A stretch of 64,000 bases of DNA from an uncultured Bacteroides sp. Its GTDB lineage: Bacteria > Bacteroidota > Bacteroidia > Bacteroidales > Bacteroidaceae. The stretch spans positions 68,368 through 132,367 of the forward strand of contig NZ_CAJLKP010000007.1 in NCBI RefSeq assembly GCF_905207245.1, read 5' to 3'. The translations under genes were made by a program, and so were the position numbers. The notes under the pieces were generated by a model. It saw nothing but the letters and a program-made list of their open reading frames with translations. It was not told where the DNA came from and made no database searches. Positions 33,501-40,478 of the stretch are shown here, piece after piece; the first letter of the stretch is position 1, and each line of letters starts with the position of its first letter.

Positions 33501-35241
33501 TTTCATCAATGGAACCACCGGTGAAATCGGCTGTCAATTGAACGGATACTTCCGCATCTTCATAGTTGGGTGTCAGGTGGAGTTCATGAGGGCGCACTTT
33601 ACGGATATCCGCTTGGAAATTAAAAGTCGGTACGTGGCTGGCAGTGTTAATATTGCCATTCAGCAGCACGGAACCATTTTCATCATTCAATGCTACTTTC
33701 CCATTGAAACCGCCCTGTTTGTATTCTCCATCAAGGGTGATATTCTCATAGGTGTAATCACTGTAATCGATGGATGCAACCAATCCTTTCATCACAATGG
33801 AAGGATATTGCTTTTCGTAATGACTACCTTCTACATTAAGATTGAAGGTCACTTTTCCAAGCTTTTCGTTAGCCAACATGTTGCCTAATTCAAATTCTTC
33901 GGTTTTCACAGCTCCCGAATAAGCGAAGTAGCCTTTTTCCTTATTAGAACTTAACTTTAAGTCGGTCTTGATGGAGCCAATATCGGTATGCACCAAACCG
34001 TAAGTTACGAGGTCTGTGAAATATCCCGATACTTCTCCACGAAAGGAAATTGTTCCCAATCGTTGCAATATTGGTGGAACACCTTCGTAATTCTTGCTCA
34101 AGTTGCGGACAAAGAAAGCAACTCCTTCCGGGTCGGCATACAGACTGGAAAGGTTACCAAACACGAAGGCGTCCTGGGGGCGGGATAAATCCTGCAGAGA
34201 AACATCTCCTCTCAAATGGAAATGCTGGTTTCCTGTAATGGACAGATGTGGGCAGTTTAATTGGTTGACAGTGCCGTTAGTCTCTACTGCTATCTGCAAT
34301 TTCTCCCTAAAAGGGGAAAATGCCGGCACAAATGCCGCCAGGTCACAAAGAGCAATATCCGAAGGCAGCATGCGGAACGAGAAGTGTACGTCGTTGGCAA
34401 AATTATTGAAAGCCTCCAGACTGTCATATTCCATACGTATGGTGTCCATTGCAAGCGAAGTGTTCGGCAAATCAATAGCAAAATTCTCGATATTCATTTT
34501 TTGATTGTTCGCTACAATCTTAAGGCTCAACTTCCTCAGCTCGAAGCCGGAGTTTCCTTCTTCAATGCTTAAACGCTTGATAGCTGCATTGATGGAGTCG
34601 TTTTGGAGTGCTTTCAACGAGATATTGGCAATAATATTGCGCAACTGGATATGTTGTGCATTGAACTTTCCCGGTGTCTCCTCGGCCGACAATACATTAT
34701 AGGACATTCTGCCACGCCGTATTAATAAAGAATTAATGCGTAAGTCCAGGTTACTTTCTTTCTTGATAGTGTCTTTTGAGGCGAATGCGTCAAGTACAAA
34801 CTGGAAGTTGGGTATATCTTCCGGTGTTTTTTTCTCCAGATTGATATTGAAACCAAACAATTGTACATTACTGATTGATATTTTGCCTTTGAATAGGGGC
34901 AGTATATCAAATTTAGCAGAGAGCCGGGATACTTTCAACATCTCTTTGCCGGATTGGTCATCCAGTAGTAAATCGTCAATAATGATGCGGTTCAGAAGTC
35001 CCATATTTATCCGCCCGATAGTTAATTGTGTACCCAGCACATTCGATAATTCGTTTGCAACGAGCACAGACATCTGCCGTTGAACGTAAGGAATGTTCAA
35101 CAACAAGATAGTCCCGATATACAAACTTAGTATAATACCGAGCATCCAGCGAACTGTCTTTTTTAACTTTCTGATAGGCGGTTTGTTTGATTTAGCCAAC
35201 AAAAATATGAAATAATACGTTATCAATCGTACTTTTATCAT
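30580..35241 (-). CDS. tamB: TamB-like translocation/assembly protein (DUF490)
   Basis: A 1553-residue AsmA/TamB-type giant. One N-terminal membrane helix (WMLGIILSLYIGTILLLNI) anchors it in the inner membrane. The remainder is repetitive amphipathic beta-strand of the kind that forms a long hydrophobic groove across the periplasm. The C-terminal DUF490 region (about 1150-1500) contains AGDYISGRGSGNIR and ILYLLGIGKFY. Such proteins aid outer membrane protein assembly or phospholipid transport; Bacteroidota members are less well characterised. I chose the ATG at 35241, because an in-frame ATG at 35283 overlaps tsaD. It is divergent from tsaD with a 32-bp gap. Confidence 0.88.
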   Translation of the reverse strand: MIKVRLITYYFIFLLAKSNKPPIRKLKKTVRWMLGIILSLYIGTILLLNIPYVQRQMSVLVANELSNVLGTQLTIGRINMGLLNRIIIDDLLLDDQSGKEMLKVSRLSAKFDILPLFKGKISISNVQLFGFNINLEKKTPEDIPNFQFVLDAFASKDTIKKESNLDLRINSLLIRRGRMSYNVLSAEETPGKFNAQHIQLRNIIANISLKALQNDSINAAIKRLSIEEGNSGFELRKLSLKIVANNQKMNIENFAIDLPNTSLAMDTIRMEYDSLEAFNNFANDVHFSFRMLPSDIALCDLAAFVPAFSPFREKLQIAVETNGTVNQLNCPHLSITGNQHFHLRGDVSLQDLSRPQDAFVFGNLSSLYADPEGVAFFVRNLSKNYEGVPPILQRLGTISFRGEVSGYFTDLVTYGLVHTDIGSIKTDLKLSSNKEKGYFAYSGAVKTEEFELGNMLANEKLGKVTFNLNVEGSHYEKQYPSIVMKGLVASIDYSDYTYENITLDGEYKQGGFNGKVALNDENGSVLLNGNINTASHVPTFNFQADIRKVRPHELHLTPNYEDAEVSVQLTADFTGGSIDEMNGEINIDSLQFTAPDKNYFLDNLKIAAIRRDESHKELKIASNFLNASIEGDYSYRTLPASVLNIMRRYIPALILPNKQQVESENNFHFDVNIFNTDLFSTLFNIPVKVYTHSTLKGYFNDKAQRLRVEGYFPRLRYGDKFIESGMILCENPGDKFHARLRFSNRKSTGAINVALETQAKDDIIQTSLNWGNSSTVTYSGKLAATTHFIRTQAGEQDNKHIHSGKGAPALRTVVDVQKTDVILNDTLWEIHPSQVVIDSGKVHINDFYFSHKDRHLRINGVISEQPEDTVRLDLKDINIGYVFDIADLGVNFQGEATGPAYASGVLKKPVMYTDLFIRRLGLNDGLLGDANIHGEWHHEVEGIYLDAHIREKDIAKTHVSGYIYPIKPKSALDLQIEADSTNLKFIEYFMRSITPEFNGRASGNVHFYGKFKGLTMEGRVFGDASMKVDVLNTTFFIKDSIRIEPNGLTFNNNRIFDTHGSQGRVNGYLHYEHFKNLEYRFQFEVNDMLVMDTKESLDFPFYGTVYGTGSASIAGNARDGVNIDVAMTTNRNTNFVYIKDNVSSAASNQFIKFVDKTPRRAVLDSISLTSDYELAQQEIQQEEESHTDIRLNLLVEATPDATMRIVMDPIAGDYISGRGSGNIRTEFYNKGDDVKMFGNYRISQGVYKFSLQEVIRKDFTIKDGSTINFNGRPLDATMDIQANYTVNSVSLNDLVPNLVNYEIQTNIRVNCTMNLTGQLTSPNIKLGLEVPNERDEVQALIRNYIPTDEQMNMQILYLLGIGKFYPPENVGGTQNSNMMTSVLSSTLSGQLNNALSSIINSNNWNIGTNLSTGEKGWTDMEFEGMLSGQLLNNRLLINGNFGYRDNPLANTNFVGDFEAEWLVNRSGDIRLKAYNETNDRYYTRTNLTTQGIGIIFKKDFNRWKELMFWNRWRLKRLQREMERKEAEKTNEKQPEEPDIAPQPSAKAKEKRGG

Positions 35242-35249
35242 TACTTTTG
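35242..35249 (+). promoter_or_regulatory. -7 box of tsaD promoter
   Basis: TACTTTTG matches TAnnTTTG 25 nt upstream of the tsaD ATG and lies in the 32-bp gap to tamB, so the two divergent genes have almost no separate regulatory space. Confidence 0.5.
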
Positions 35250-35273
35250 CAGCGTTTAAACGTAAATAACGAT

Positions 35274-36296
35274 ATGAGTACAATAATTTTAGGAATAGAA
35301 AGTTCTTGCGACGACACTTCAGCCGCCGTTATTAAAGATGGGTATTTACTATCGAATGTGGTTTCCAGTCAGGCAGTGCATGAGGCCTACGGTGGTGTAG
35401 TTCCAGAATTAGCTTCACGCGCACATCAGCAAAACATAGTTCCGGTGGTTCACGAAGCACTGAAACGTGCCGGAGTGACAAAAGAAGAATTGAGCGCAGT
35501 TGCTTTTACAAGAGGTCCGGGACTGATGGGTTCTCTATTGGTAGGCGTGTCGTTTGCTAAAGGTTTCGCCCGCTCTTTGGGTATTCCTATGATAGATGTT
35601 AACCATTTGACAGGACATGTGTTAGCACATTTTATTAAAGCAGAAGGTGAAGAAAATATTCAGCCGGAATTTCCTTTTCTTTGCTTGCTTGTTTCGGGAG
35701 GAAATTCGCAGATAATCTTGGTGAAGGCATACAATGATATGGAGATTTTGGGACAGACTATTGATGATGCCGCAGGTGAAGCCATTGATAAATGTTCCAA
35801 AGTTATGGGACTGGGCTATCCTGGCGGTCCGATTATTGATAAACTGGCTCGTCAGGGCAATCCGAAAGCTTTTGCTTTCAGTAAGCCCCATATCCCCGGG
35901 CTGGATTACAGTTTCAGTGGATTGAAGACCTCTTTCCTCTATTCCCTGCGTGATTGGATGAAAGAAGATCCCGATTTCATCGAACATCATAAGGTGGATT
36001 TGGCAGCTTCGCTCGAAGCTACTGTTGTTGATATACTGATGGATAAACTGCGTAAGGCGGCTAAGGAATATAAGATAAAGGAGGTAGCCGTGGCCGGTGG
36101 CGTTTCTGCCAATAATGGTTTGCGCAATGCTTTCCGTGAACATGCCGAGAAGTATGGCTGGAAGATATTTATCCCTAAGTTCAGTTATACTACGGATAAT
36201 GCCGCCATGATTGCCATCACTGGGTACTTCAAATATCAGGATCAGGATTTTTGTTCTATAGATGCACCGGCTTACTCGCGTGTCACATTGCAATAA
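35274..36296 (+). CDS. tsaD: tRNA threonylcarbamoyladenosine synthase subunit TsaD
   Basis: A 340-residue TsaD/Kae1/Gcp protein. It starts STIILGIESSCDDTSAAV, the universal N-terminus. The metal-binding motif is NHLTGHVLAH, the ATP site is LVSGGNSQIILV, and VAGGVSANNGLR is conserved near the end. With TsaB and TsaE it makes t6A37 in tRNAs that read ANN codons; it is essential in most bacteria. ATG 35274 is chosen because it begins the conserved sequence; an in-frame ATG lies 27 nt upstream inside the promoter box region. Confidence 0.97.
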   Translation: MSTIILGIESSCDDTSAAVIKDGYLLSNVVSSQAVHEAYGGVVPELASRAHQQNIVPVVHEALKRAGVTKEELSAVAFTRGPGLMGSLLVGVSFAKGFARSLGIPMIDVNHLTGHVLAHFIKAEGEENIQPEFPFLCLLVSGGNSQIILVKAYNDMEILGQTIDDAAGEAIDKCSKVMGLGYPGGPIIDKLARQGNPKAFAFSKPHIPGLDYSFSGLKTSFLYSLRDWMKEDPDFIEHHKVDLAASLEATVVDILMDKLRKAAKEYKIKEVAVAGGVSANNGLRNAFREHAEKYGWKIFIPKFSYTTDNAAMIAITGYFKYQDQDFCSIDAPAYSRVTLQ

Positions 36297-36310
36297 AAAG
36301 ACTTTTGGAA

Positions 36311-36449
36311 CAATATTTTGTCTGAACTGTACCCGGTCCGTGTCAAGGTCGTACCAAGTCCGTATCTGGTCCAAGCGTATAGATACGGAGCAAACACGGG
36401 CTTGATACGGTTCGGGTAATACGAGCAGGAAAAAAAGAACAAAATATTG
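36311..36449. repeat. 139-bp palindromic intergenic element
   Basis: CAATATTTTGT (36311-36321) and ACAAAATATTG (36439-36449) are exact 11-bp terminal inverted repeats. Inside, 36330-36367 and the reverse complement of 36381-36418 match at about 27 of 38 positions, both ending in CCGTATCT. The element lies between tsaD and the CinA-type gene. It resembles a small non-autonomous or REP-like repeat; copy number in the genome cannot be seen here. Confidence 0.75.
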
Positions 36450-36469
36450 GATTATATATAATAAGGTGT

Positions 36470-36937
36470 ATGAAATTGGAAGAAAAAATAGGCGAACTGC
36501 TGAAAGAGAAGAATTTGTCCCTTTCCACCGCAGAAAGTTGCACCGGAGGAAGTATTGCGGCTTTACTGACTTCTGTTCCGGGGAGTTCGGCGTATTTTAA
36601 CGGTGGAATTGTGGCATATTCCAATGAGGTGAAGATGGATTTACTTCACGTTTCAGCCGAAACACTGGAAAGGTATGGAGCTGTTAGTCGTGAAACGGTA
36701 ACAGAAATGGCAAGAGGTGCGATGAAAGCGCTGAAAACAGATTGTGCTGTTGCCACATCAGGGATTGCCGGACCGGGAGGAGGTACGCCGGAAAAGCCTG
36801 TAGGTACTGTATGGATTGCCGCTGCCTATAAAAATGAAATTGTAACTTTCAGGCAGGATGGAGATGATGGAAGAGACAGAAATGTGCAAAAAGCTGTTCA
36901 AAATGCTCTAATGATGCTTTGTGAGTGCTTAAAATGA
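36470..36937 (+). CDS. CinA C-terminal domain protein (NMN amidohydrolase PncC)
   Basis: A 155-residue protein equal to the C-terminal domain of CinA, without the N-terminal molybdopterin-binding-like domain. It has the defining LSTAESCTGGSIAALLTSVPG, GGIVAYSNEVK, TSGIAGPGGGTPEKPVGTVW. Free-standing forms (PncC) deamidate nicotinamide mononucleotide in the pyridine nucleotide cycle. Length is normal for the free-standing form. It lies between tsaD and the ribosomal protein genes, with the palindromic element upstream. Confidence 0.92.
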   Translation: MKLEEKIGELLKEKNLSLSTAESCTGGSIAALLTSVPGSSAYFNGGIVAYSNEVKMDLLHVSAETLERYGAVSRETVTEMARGAMKALKTDCAVATSGIAGPGGGTPEKPVGTVWIAAAYKNEIVTFRQDGDDGRDRNVQKAVQNALMMLCECLK

Positions 36938-37058
36938 AGAAAAATTGCTATCATACAGTGAATTATTTTACGAAAAACTTGTTTGGTATCGATAAAAGTA
37001 CTTACTTTGCGCTCTGTTTGAAATAAGTATAGATAAAAACTATAAAAATAAGATAGAA

Positions 37059-37319
37059 ATGTCGAAGATTTGTCAAATTACCGGAAAGAAAGCCATGATT
37101 GGCAACAATGTTTCACACTCAAAGAGAAGAACTAAGAGAACCTTTGATTTGAACTTGTTTAACAAGAAGTTCTACTATGTAGAGCAGGACTGCTGGATCA
37201 GCCTTAGCATTTGCGCTAACGGTCTGCGTATTATTAATAAGAAAGGACTGGACGCTGCTTTGAACGACGCAGTAGCTAAAGGTTATTGTGATTGGAAAAG
37301 CATTAAAGTAATTGGCTAA
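37059..37319 (+). CDS. rpmB: 50S ribosomal protein L28
   Basis: An 86-residue L28 with the typical start SKICQITGKKAMIGNNVSHS followed by the basic KRRTKRTFDLNLF. It belongs to the large ribosomal subunit. First gene of the rpmB-rpmG-DUF4295 cluster; the next gene starts 22 bp downstream. A TACTTACTTTG stretch about 55 nt upstream is a near match to the -7 box, with TTTG further upstream. Confidence 0.97.
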   Translation: MSKICQITGKKAMIGNNVSHSKRRTKRTFDLNLFNKKFYYVEQDCWISLSICANGLRIINKKGLDAALNDAVAKGYCDWKSIKVIG

Positions 37320-37341
37320 AAAGTAGAGGAGAATACTGATT

Positions 37342-37530
37342 ATGGCAAAGAAAGCAAAAGGTAACAGAGTACAGGTGATTCTGGAATGCACAGAACACAA
37401 AGATAGCGGTATGCCGGGAACTTCTCGTTATATCACTACAAAGAATAGAAAGAATACAACTGAAAGATTGGAATTGAAGAAATACAATCCGATTTTGAAG
37501 AGAGTAACAGTACATAAAGAAATTAAATAA
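37342..37530 (+). CDS. rpmG: 50S ribosomal protein L33
   Basis: A 62-residue L33: basic start AKKAKGNRVQVILECTEHK, then SRYITTKNRKNTTERLELKK and the conserved end RVTVHKEIK. It lacks the zinc-binding cysteine pairs of C+ L33 forms (a single cysteine is present), so it is a zinc-free type. It lies between rpmB and the DUF4295 gene with short gaps. Confidence 0.97.
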   Translation: MAKKAKGNRVQVILECTEHKDSGMPGTSRYITTKNRKNTTERLELKKYNPILKRVTVHKEIK

Positions 37531-37542
37531 TAAGTATAACCC

Positions 37543-37701
37543 ATGGCAAAGAAAACTGTAGCAAGTTTGCACGAAGGTTCTAAAGAAGGTCGTGCTTATA
37601 CAAAGGTTATCAAAATGGTTAAGTCTCCGAAGACTGGTGCTTACACCTTTGATGAACAAATGGTATTGAATGAAAAAGTACAGGACTTTTTCAAGAAATA
37701 A
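37543..37701 (+). CDS. DUF4295 small basic protein, probable Bacteroidota ribosomal protein
   Basis: A 52-residue lysine-rich protein (AKKTVASLHEGSKEGRAYTK ... KVQDFFKK), 12 bp after rpmG. It is conserved in this position in Bacteroidota as DUF4295. From memory, the Flavobacterium johnsoniae ribosome structure revealed an extra large-subunit protein, named bL38, that may be this family; I cannot verify the match. Size, charge and operon position all fit a ribosomal protein. A strong terminator follows. Confidence 0.85.
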   Translation: MAKKTVASLHEGSKEGRAYTKVIKMVKSPKTGAYTFDEQMVLNEKVQDFFKK

Positions 37702-37730
37702 GATAGTCTGTCGAAAGACGTTTGATTATA

Positions 37731-37768
37731 AAATCCTCTTATCGTATTCCGGTAAGGGGATTTTTTTT
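37731..37768 (+). terminator. terminator of the rpmB-rpmG-DUF4295 cluster
   Basis: AAATCCTCTTA at 37731-37741 pairs with TAAGGGGATTT at 37753-37763 (one G-U), followed by eight T. Confidence 0.85.
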
Positions 37769-37801
37769 ATACTTTATTCTTATACTTTCATTACTTTGTT
37801 A

Positions 37802-37809
37802 TATCTTTG
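37802..37809 (+). promoter_or_regulatory. -7 box of ftsY promoter
   Basis: TATCTTTG matches TAnnTTTG 33 nt before the ftsY ATG. Confidence 0.5.
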
Positions 37810-37841
37810 TGGAATAATGTACTGCATAAATAAAATAGGAT

Positions 37842-38801
37842 ATGGGATTTTTTAGTTTTTTCTCGAAGGAAAAGAAAGAAACATTAGATAAAGGATTGTC
37901 TAAGACGAAGGAAAGTGTATTTGGCAAGATTGCCCGTGCTGTGGCAGGAAAGTCAAAAGTGGATGACGAAGTGCTTGATAATCTGGAGGAAGTGTTGATT
38001 ACTTCGGATGTGGGTGTGGAAACTACGTTAAATATAATTGAACGTATAGAGAAGCGTGCTGCAGCTGAAAAATATATGAATGCGCAAGAACTGAATAGTA
38101 TTTTGCGCGATGAAATCGCTGCTTTATTGACAGAGAACAACTCGGATGATGTAGCTGATTTTGAAGCACCGATTGAAAAGAAACCTTACGTTATAATGGT
38201 GGTGGGAGTGAACGGTGTTGGTAAAACAACAACTATCGGCAAGTTGGCTTATCAATTCAAGAAGGCGGGCAAAAGCGTTTATTTGGGTGCGGCGGATACT
38301 TTTCGTGCGGCAGCCGTTGAGCAGTTGGATATCTGGGGTGGACGGGTAGGAGTACCTGTTATTAAGCAAAAGATGGGGGCTGATCCGGCTTCTGTGGCTT
38401 ATGATACTTTGAACTCTGCTGTTGCCAATAATGCTGATGTGGTGATTATTGATACTGCCGGACGTCTTCATAACAAGGTTGGCTTGATGAATGAGCTGAC
38501 TAAAATTAAGAATGTTATGAAGAAAGTGGTTCCTGATGCTCCTGATGAGGTATTGTTGGTTTTGGATGGTTCTACCGGGCAAAATGCGTTTGAACAGGCT
38601 AAGCAGTTCACTTTGGCAACGGAAGTGACAGCAATGGCTATTACAAAATTGGATGGTACTGCCAAGGGTGGTGTCGTTATCGGCATCTCCGATCAGTTTA
38701 AAATCCCCGTGAAATATATCGGACTTGGTGAAGGAATGGAAGACTTGCAAGTATTCCGCAAGAATGAATTTGTTGACTCATTGTTTGGGGAGAATGCATG
38801 A
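37842..38801 (+). CDS. ftsY: signal recognition particle receptor FtsY
   Basis: A 319-residue SRP receptor GTPase with the four-helix N domain and the G domain. G1 is VGVNGVGKTTTIGKLA, G2-like DTFRAAAVEQL, G3 IIDTAGRLH, G4 TKLDGTAKGG. It docks ribosome-SRP complexes at the inner membrane. The acidic A domain of E. coli FtsY is missing; only a short amphipathic N-terminus (MGFFSFFSKEKKE) remains, as is usual outside proteobacteria. It overlaps rimO by 4 bp (ATGA). Confidence 0.97.
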   Translation: MGFFSFFSKEKKETLDKGLSKTKESVFGKIARAVAGKSKVDDEVLDNLEEVLITSDVGVETTLNIIERIEKRAAAEKYMNAQELNSILRDEIAALLTENNSDDVADFEAPIEKKPYVIMVVGVNGVGKTTTIGKLAYQFKKAGKSVYLGAADTFRAAAVEQLDIWGGRVGVPVIKQKMGADPASVAYDTLNSAVANNADVVIIDTAGRLHNKVGLMNELTKIKNVMKKVVPDAPDEVLLVLDGSTGQNAFEQAKQFTLATEVTAMAITKLDGTAKGGVVIGISDQFKIPVKYIGLGEGMEDLQVFRKNEFVDSLFGENA

Positions 38802-40096
38802 AACGGAAGACTATTGATATTATCACTTTAGGGTGTTCTAAAAACTTGGTGGATTCGGAGCACTTGATGCGTCAACTGGAAGAAGCCGGGTATCATGTGA
38901 CTCATGATGCGGAAAAGCCGGAGGGAGAGATTGCTGTTATCAATACTTGCGGCTTCATCGGTGATGCAAAAGAAGAATCCATTAATATGATTCTGGAATT
39001 TGCACAGGCCAGGGAAGAAGGTGAATTGGAAAAACTTTATGTGATGGGTTGTCTTTCTGAACGTTATCTGAAAGAACTTGCTATTGAAATTCCGCAGGTA
39101 GACAAATTTTATGGTAAATTCAACTGGGCGGAGTTGTTGCAGGATCTTGGAAAAGCTTATCACGAAGAGCTTCATATTGAGCGTACGCTTACTACTCCTA
39201 AGCATTATGCATACCTGAAAATTTCAGAAGGTTGCGATAGGAAGTGTTCCTATTGTGCTATCCCTATTATTACGGGGAAACACGTGTCGCGTCCGATAGA
39301 AGAAATCCTGGATGAGGTGCGTTATCTGGTGGCTAAAGGGGTGAAAGAATTTCAGGTTATTGCTCAGGAGCTGACGTATTATGGCGTGGATTTGTATAAA
39401 AAACAAATGTTGCCTGAGCTTGTAGAACGTATCTCTGAAATTCCCGGTGTGGAGTGGATACGTTTGCATTATGCTTATCCGGCACATTTTCCTACTGATT
39501 TATTCAGAGTAATGCGTGAGCGTCCCAATGTATGTAAATATATGGATATTGCCCTTCAGCATATCAGTGATTCGATGCTGGAGAAGATGCGCCGTCATGT
39601 AACAAAGGAAGAAACCTATCGTTTGTTGGAGCAATTTCGCAAAGAGGTACCGGGGATTCATCTGCGTACGACGTTGATGGTGGGGCATCCCGGAGAAACG
39701 GAAGCTGATTTTGAGGACTTGAAAGAGTTTGTCCGGAAGGTTCGTTTCGATAGAATGGGGGCTTTTGCCTATTCGGAAGAGGAGGGTACTTATGCAGCCG
39801 CACACTACGAAGATGAAATTCCTCAAGAAGTGAAACAAGCGCGTTTGGATGAATTGATGTCTATTCAGCAGGGTATTTCTGCTGAATTGAGCGCGGCAAA
39901 GGTGGGTCGATGCATGAAAGTGATAATAGATCGCTTGGAAGGTGATTATTACGTGGGTCGTACAGAATTTGATTCTCCTGAAGTAGATCCGGAAGTCTTG
40001 ATAGAGCAGGACGGGCAGACCTTGCTTATTGGTAACTTTTACCAGGTAGAGATAATAAATTCCGATGATTTCGACCTTTTTGGACGGGTAATTTAA
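38798..40096 (+). CDS. rimO: ribosomal protein S12 methylthiotransferase RimO
   Basis: A 432-residue radical-SAM methylthiotransferase. N-terminal UPF0004 domain has the cluster cysteines in LGCSKNLVDSE, INTCGFI and VMGCLSERY. The radical-SAM motif is CDRKCSYCAIP (CxxxCxxC). A TRAM domain ends the protein (MKVIIDRLEGDYYVGR). RimO methylthiolates the conserved aspartate of S12. SKNLVDSE at the start separates it from the MiaB group. Translationally coupled to ftsY. Confidence 0.96.
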   Translation: MKRKTIDIITLGCSKNLVDSEHLMRQLEEAGYHVTHDAEKPEGEIAVINTCGFIGDAKEESINMILEFAQAREEGELEKLYVMGCLSERYLKELAIEIPQVDKFYGKFNWAELLQDLGKAYHEELHIERTLTTPKHYAYLKISEGCDRKCSYCAIPIITGKHVSRPIEEILDEVRYLVAKGVKEFQVIAQELTYYGVDLYKKQMLPELVERISEIPGVEWIRLHYAYPAHFPTDLFRVMRERPNVCKYMDIALQHISDSMLEKMRRHVTKEETYRLLEQFRKEVPGIHLRTTLMVGHPGETEADFEDLKEFVRKVRFDRMGAFAYSEEEGTYAAAHYEDEIPQEVKQARLDELMSIQQGISAELSAAKVGRCMKVIIDRLEGDYYVGRTEFDSPEVDPEVLIEQDGQTLLIGNFYQVEIINSDDFDLFGRVI

Positions 40097-40174
40097 ATAT
40101 TTTTCCCGAAGAATTTGTGTATATGCGGAAGTTTTGCTAATATAGCACCGAACTTTATAAAAAATATCTGGATT

Positions 40175-40447
40175 TTGAATAATAAAGAGTTTACTTCAGA
40201 ACTGTCACGAAGATTGGGATATACCATAAAGGATACATCCGAACTGATTGCATCTTTGCTGTCGGATATGACGCAACAGTTGCAAGAGGGGAACGTTATT
40301 TCTGTGCAAGGTTTCGGCACTTTTGAGGTTAAGAAGAAGGCTGAGCGTATCACCATTAATCCTACTACGAAATTGCGTATGTTGATTCCGCCTAAATTGG
40401 TGTTGAGCTATAGACCGAGTAGTACCCTGAAGGATAAATTTAAGTAA
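40175..40447 (+). CDS. HU family DNA-binding protein with TTG start
   Basis: A 90-residue HU/IHF-type protein: NNKEFTSELSRRLGYTIKDTSELI, then VISVQGFGTFEVKKKAERI and a short DNA-binding arm. The conserved part begins at TTG 40175; no ATG lies at a suitable place, and the ATG at 40115 would add 20 unrelated residues. Nucleoid-associated DNA bending is the expected role. The family-typical proline region of the arm is altered (NPTTKLRMLIPPK). It is 31 bp upstream of the membrane-anchored HU gene; the pair may work together. Confidence 0.85.
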   Translation: MNNKEFTSELSRRLGYTIKDTSELIASLLSDMTQQLQEGNVISVQGFGTFEVKKKAERITINPTTKLRMLIPPKLVLSYRPSSTLKDKFK

Positions 40448-40478
40448 CCCTGTCTCACTCCAAGTAATCTCCATAATT

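Noticed and set aside
34094..34504. 136-codon open frame on the plus strand
   Set aside because: Antisense to the tamB-like gene and without a promoter or family features.
37342..37530. rpmG as a zinc-binding L33 with regulation by zinc
   Set aside because: The cysteine pairs needed for zinc are missing, so there is no reason to propose zinc control.
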